This document shows positions 32,414 through 36,298 of a stretch of DNA of 36,298 nucleotides, in pieces. Where the stretch lies: assembly GCA_004173355.1 (NCBI GenBank), contig SEAD01000037.1:1-36298 (forward strand), read 5' to 3'. The stretch's first letter is position 1; each line of letters opens with the position of its first letter. The position numbers and the translations under genes are program-made. The DNA is from Chitinophagaceae bacterium (GTDB lineage Bacteria; Bacteroidota; Bacteroidia; Chitinophagales; Chitinophagaceae). The notes under the pieces were generated by a model. It was not told where the DNA came from. It saw nothing but the letters and a program-made list of their open reading frames with translations, and searched no databases.

Positions 32414-35400
32414 ATGACCCCTCAACAAAGACGCCATATTAGATATGGCTTTCTCCTTTTTTTCCTTTTCAGCCTCAATGCTGTTTTTGCGCAGCAACTG
32501 ATCCCGGGGAAGATCACATCTACAGAAACACATGAACCGGTAATCAATGCTACCGTGATGGTGAAGAGTACCAAAACGACCACAACATCGGATGAGACCG
32601 GTTCGTTCACCATCCTCGCATTGCCTACCGACCTGCTGGTGATCAGCAGTGTGGGTTTCCAGACACGCGAAGTGAAAGTGACCGATGCCGCTGATATTAC
32701 CCTGAGCACCCAGTCAGCTGACCTCAGCGAAGTGGTGGTGACTGCCCTCGGGATCCGTCGTGAAAAAAAGAAACTCGGTTATGCCATCCAGGAAGTGAAA
32801 GGCGATCAACTGACCACTGCCCGGGAAACCAACGTGGTAAACCAGCTGGCCGGTAAGGTAGCGGGTGTGACGGTGGTGGGCGGACCGGGAAGTATCGGTG
32901 GTTCGGCACGGGTGTCGATCCGTGGTGAGCGTTCCCTCAACATCAATAAAAACCAGCCGCTCTATGTAGTGGATGGTGTGCCTATCAGCAATTCCATTTC
33001 CGGCGCATCAGGTGCGGGTAATATGGAGGTGGATTTTGGTAATGGTGCCGGATTTGTAAACCCGGACGATGTGGAGTCGATGAGTATCCTGAAAGGACCT
33101 GCTGCATCAGCACTCTATGGTTCCCGCGCTGCCAACGGGGTGATCCTGATCAAAACCAAAAGCGGACGCCGCACACAGGGCATCGGTATCGAAGTAAACA
33201 GCAATGCTACCATGGAGTCAGCACTGCGACTGCCGGACTACCAGACCAAATATGGCCAGGGTAATGGCAGCGGTGGCGATTTTGCATTTGTGAATGGTGG
33301 TGGTGGCGGTCTCGCCGATGGTACCGACGAAGGCTGGGGGCCGGCTTTCAATGGCCAGAATTTCCCCCAGTACAACTCACCACGTACCCTCAACGGACAG
33401 GTGATTCCTTTCACGGGCGGTGACCTCAATGCGCCGGCCGGTAGTGTGATCACATCCACACCATGGGTGGCCGACAACAACAACCTCAAAAATTTCCTGC
33501 AGACCGGCAACACCTATACCAATAACGTTGCACTGGTGGGAGGTAATAAGGACGGTGATTTCCGCCTGAGCTACACCAACCTCAACCAGACGGGTATCGT
33601 ACCCAATACCGACCTGCTGCGTAATACGGTATCGTTCTCCGGTGGTTACAACCTGAGCCCGAAATTTACCGCCCGCGCATTTGTGAGTTATATCAAGAGC
33701 GAAAGTGATAACCGCCCGTCGATCAGTTATGGTACCGAAAGTATCATGTACCTCTTCAATGCCTGGCTGCCTGCATCGGTGAAAGTATCCGATATGAAAC
33801 GGCTCTGGCAGAACGGACTGGAAAACCAGCGCCAGTACAGCTGGAACTACAACTACCATGACAATCCGTACCTGACTGTATACCAGAATACCAATGGGCA
33901 GTACTACGACAGGATCATGGGTAATGTGGTATTGAAATACGAGTTTTCGAAATACCTGAACCTGCAGCTCCGCACGGCAACTGACTGGAGCAATGAGCGC
34001 CGCGAATTCCGTCGCGCTTTCAGCACCCAGCGTTTCCCTTTCGGGCAGTATCGTGAAACCGGTATCGTCAACCAGGAAAGGAATACCGACTTCCTGCTCA
34101 GCTACAACAAGGAAATCAACTCCGATTTCTCTATCAATGCTACTGCTGGTGGTAACCAGATGAGGCAGACCTCAAGGACGAAAGAGGATATCGCAGGACA
34201 ACTGAATATCCCCGGTATTTACAGTCTCAATAACTCGAGGATCGCCATTTCTTCCAGCCAGTATAATGTTGGAAAAAAAATCAATAGTCTCTACGCTTCG
34301 GCCGGACTCGCCTGGCGCAATAAAATCTTCCTTGACCTGACGGGTCGCAACGACTGGAGTTCGGCGCTTACGCTGCCTGAACTGCTGAAAGACCTTGGCA
34401 CGGAAGACAATTCCTATTTCTATTCATCAGCGGCACTGAGTGCAATTGTCAGCGATATGGTCACCCTGCCGGAAGCAATCAGCTTCCTCAAAGTGCGTGG
34501 AAGTTTTGCACAGGTAGGTAACGATACCGATCCGTTTGCATTTACCCAGACCTACAGCCGCAACGATCCGTTTGGAAGCCTGCAGATCTATAGCGAGACC
34601 AACCGCCTGGCGAACCTGAACCTGAAACCTGAAATCAGCTCTGCTATTGAGTTTGGTGCAGACATCCGTTTCCTGAAAAACAGGATCGGGGTGGATGTGA
34701 CCTACTACCAGAGCCGCACCAAAAACCAGATACTGCAACTGCCACTGGAAATTACTTCGGGTTATGACTACCGCCTGATCAATGCCGGTCTTATCCGCAA
34801 CAATGGTGTGGAAGTAATGCTGACCGGTTCAATCATCCGCAAACCATCGTTTACCTGGGATGCTTATGTAAACTTCTCCGCGGCCCGCAGTTCAGTACTT
34901 GAACTGACTGATGACCTCGAAAATTATGTAATCAATGACGCCCGCAGCGTAAGTATCGAAGCGCGAGTCGGCGAAAGGATGGGTAATATGTATGGTATCG
35001 GTTTCGCGAAAGTACAGAGCGACGATAAAAATGCACCCTACTATGATGCAAGCGGTCAGTATGCCGGCCAGATCGTCTACCAGGCCAATGGCCGCCCGAT
35101 GCCAACCACTGACCTCGTGCTGCTGGGAAACTACAACCCTGACTGGCTGATGGGGATCGGTAACAATTTCGCCTACAAAGGTGTACGCCTGAGCTTCCTC
35201 TTTGATATCCGCCAGGGTGGCAGCATGTACTCGCTTACCGAGACTGTAGGTCGCGAAGGTGGTATCGTAAAAGAAACACTCGAAGGACGCGCTGATGGCT
35301 ATGACCTTACCAAACCAGGTAACGGTGTGATCGGTGGTGGTGCAGTACAACAGGCCGACGGTTCGTGGATGACCAATACTACTAAAGTCCCTGCACGTAC

Positions 35401-35701
35401 ATGGCACAGTGCCTTTACCAATGGCCGCGGTCTTGCAGAAGGGGTGATGTATGATGCATCATTTATCAAACTGCGTGAACTGCAGATTGGTTATACCATC
35501 CCCGATAAAGTATTTGGCAAACTGCCGGTGCGTGGTGCTACCATCTCACTGGTTGGCCGTAACCTCTGGCTGCATACCAACGTGCCTCACGTGGATCCCG
35601 AAACTATGTCTTACAGCGGTGGTACCGCGGTACCGGGCGTGGACTACATGAGTCTTCCCAGCTCCCGCAGCTATGGCATTAACCTGAGTTTTAAATTATA
35701 A
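32414..35701 (+). CDS. SusC/RagA family TonB-linked outer-membrane transporter
   Basis: The 1095-residue length is typical. A signal peptide covers about 1-26. The carboxypeptidase-regulatory-like domain follows (about 28-103, with DETGSFTILALPTDLLVISS), then the TonB-box region SEVVVTALG (105-113), and the plug domain (about 117-235) with VRGERSLNINKNQPLYVVDG-type sequence and LKGPAASALYGSRAANGVIL. The beta barrel extends to SYGINLSFKL. With the SusD-like partner 21 bp downstream it forms a pedal-bin uptake complex for oligosaccharides or other nutrients. No anti-sigma or sigma gene is adjacent, and the hydrolases that might identify the substrate would lie past the window edge. Confidence 0.97.
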   Translation: MTPQQRRHIRYGFLLFFLFSLNAVFAQQLIPGKITSTETHEPVINATVMVKSTKTTTTSDETGSFTILALPTDLLVISSVGFQTREVKVTDAADITLSTQSADLSEVVVTALGIRREKKKLGYAIQEVKGDQLTTARETNVVNQLAGKVAGVTVVGGPGSIGGSARVSIRGERSLNINKNQPLYVVDGVPISNSISGASGAGNMEVDFGNGAGFVNPDDVESMSILKGPAASALYGSRAANGVILIKTKSGRRTQGIGIEVNSNATMESALRLPDYQTKYGQGNGSGGDFAFVNGGGGGLADGTDEGWGPAFNGQNFPQYNSPRTLNGQVIPFTGGDLNAPAGSVITSTPWVADNNNLKNFLQTGNTYTNNVALVGGNKDGDFRLSYTNLNQTGIVPNTDLLRNTVSFSGGYNLSPKFTARAFVSYIKSESDNRPSISYGTESIMYLFNAWLPASVKVSDMKRLWQNGLENQRQYSWNYNYHDNPYLTVYQNTNGQYYDRIMGNVVLKYEFSKYLNLQLRTATDWSNERREFRRAFSTQRFPFGQYRETGIVNQERNTDFLLSYNKEINSDFSINATAGGNQMRQTSRTKEDIAGQLNIPGIYSLNNSRIAISSSQYNVGKKINSLYASAGLAWRNKIFLDLTGRNDWSSALTLPELLKDLGTEDNSYFYSSAALSAIVSDMVTLPEAISFLKVRGSFAQVGNDTDPFAFTQTYSRNDPFGSLQIYSETNRLANLNLKPEISSAIEFGADIRFLKNRIGVDVTYYQSRTKNQILQLPLEITSGYDYRLINAGLIRNNGVEVMLTGSIIRKPSFTWDAYVNFSAARSSVLELTDDLENYVINDARSVSIEARVGERMGNMYGIGFAKVQSDDKNAPYYDASGQYAGQIVYQANGRPMPTTDLVLLGNYNPDWLMGIGNNFAYKGVRLSFLFDIRQGGSMYSLTETVGREGGIVKETLEGRADGYDLTKPGNGVIGGGAVQQADGSWMTNTTKVPARTWHSAFTNGRGLAEGVMYDASFIKLRELQIGYTIPDKVFGKLPVRGATISLVGRNLWLHTNVPHVDPETMSYSGGTAVPGVDYMSLPSSRSYGINLSFKL

Positions 35702-35722
35702 AACCAGCAAAAACTGACAACA

Positions 35723-36298
35723 ATGAAATTCAGCCGATTTATTATACCCGCTCTCTGTGTCACACTGCTTGGCAGCTGTACAAAGGACTTCCAGGAAACA
35801 AATACCGATAATAACAACCCCACCGCAGTGTCACCCGACCTGCTGCTCAGCGGTGTGATCCGTAATATGATGGACCGCCAGGTAGGTGAGGCATGGGGCA
35901 TTGGCAACATCGTGGTCCAGCACCACGCCAAGATCCAGTTTGTAAACGAAGATCTCTATCTCTGGAACGAACGCAACGATATCTGGAACTCGGTTTATTC
36001 CAATAACCGGAACCTCCAGAATATTATCGCTTCTACCCAGGGTGATGAAACCAATCCTTATTATGGGGTTGGACTGGTGATGAAGTCGTGGATGTTTTCC
36101 CTCGTAACAGATGCATACGGTGATGTACCCTATACGGAGGCCGGTAAGGCAAAAACCGACGGGATCTACCAGCCGGTGTACGACAAACAGGAAGATATCT
36201 ACAATGGTATCCTGGCCGACCTGAAAAAAGCAAATGAAGTACTGGCAACGGTACCATCAAATGCAAGTTTTGGTGGCGACCCGATCTACGGTGGCGGT
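35723..36298 (+). CDS. SusD/RagB-type nutrient-binding lipoprotein, 5' part only
   Basis: Open to the window edge, giving 192 residues. The lipobox LGSC (Cys19, in VTLLGSCTKDF) marks a surface lipoprotein. TNTDNNNPTAVSPDLLLSGV and DAYGDVPYTEAGKAK (from residue 130) are typical of the SusD-like_2 branch, whose helical TPR-like scaffold caps the SusC barrel and binds ligand. The gene begins 21 bp after the SusC stop and is surely co-transcribed with it. The C-terminal part and any further locus genes lie outside the window. Confidence 0.95.
   Translation, partial: MKFSRFIIPALCVTLLGSCTKDFQETNTDNNNPTAVSPDLLLSGVIRNMMDRQVGEAWGIGNIVVQHHAKIQFVNEDLYLWNERNDIWNSVYSNNRNLQNIIASTQGDETNPYYGVGLVMKSWMFSLVTDAYGDVPYTEAGKAKTDGIYQPVYDKQEDIYNGILADLKKANEVLATVPSNASFGGDPIYGGG

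Noticed and set aside
32414-36298. Assignment of the SusC/SusD pair to a specific glycan such as starch or mannan
   Set aside because: No hydrolase, sensor or sigma gene of the locus is in view, and SusC/D sequence alone read by eye does not reveal substrate.

Overview
The window reads as a chromosomal segment of a member of the Bacteroidota, most likely a Chitinophagaceae-type soil or plant-associated genus. This rests on a SusC/SusD outer-membrane pair, a second TonB-dependent receptor with an N-terminal carboxypeptidase-regulatory-like domain, LytS/LytTR two-component genes, GH92 and GH144-type glycoside hydrolases, DUF983 and DUF2071 proteins, and promoters of the Bacteroidota form (TTTG at -33, TAnnTTTG at -7). 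No rRNA, tRNA, CRISPR array, insertion sequence, integrase or phage gene was seen. Coding density is high and no gene-free stretch exceeds 300 bases; the longest is 12331-12611.

Layout, left to right. 1-3000: the end of an outer-membrane beta-barrel gene, a terminator, a secreted GH92 alpha-mannosidase and a strong bidirectional terminator. 3003-5550 (minus): a small Cys-rich secreted protein followed by a TonB-dependent receptor, under a near-ideal promoter. 5581-10904: housekeeping and stress genes, namely a lipid kinase, SurE, an NmrA-like SDR protein, a half-size EamA protein, an M48 protease and an Fsr-like MFS exporter. 10915-16970: a secreted S41 peptidase, a five-PAS soluble histidine kinase with no partner regulator beside it, and DUF1579, DUF1345 and unknown genes.

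16975-21914 is the most system-like region. A four-gene minus-strand operon (GH144-type glucanase, secreted Gfo/Idh/MocA oxidoreductase, PhyH-type dioxygenase, DoxX membrane protein) lies divergent from an AraC regulator. The intergenic region carries a perfect -7 element and two 11-bp palindromes whose centres are 21 bp apart. The likely job is AraC-controlled breakdown and oxidative modification of a glucan or glycoside; the substrate is inferred.

21945-27041: a lipoprotein PQQ-type sugar dehydrogenase, then a tight plus-strand operon in which a secreted TlpA-like thioredoxin protein sits between a LytS-type membrane kinase and its LytTR response regulator. 27056-30083: a CPA1 Na+/H+ antiporter and DUF2071 gene, divergent from a second AraC regulator. 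30088-32247: DUF983, a di-haem cytochrome c peroxidase and a small molybdopterin-oxidoreductase-fold protein. 32373 to the end: a SusC/SusD pair of unknown substrate, cut by the window edge and preceded by a perfect 20-bp palindrome.

All calls come from reading translated sequence and motifs by eye; no database search was run. Domain boundaries are approximate.
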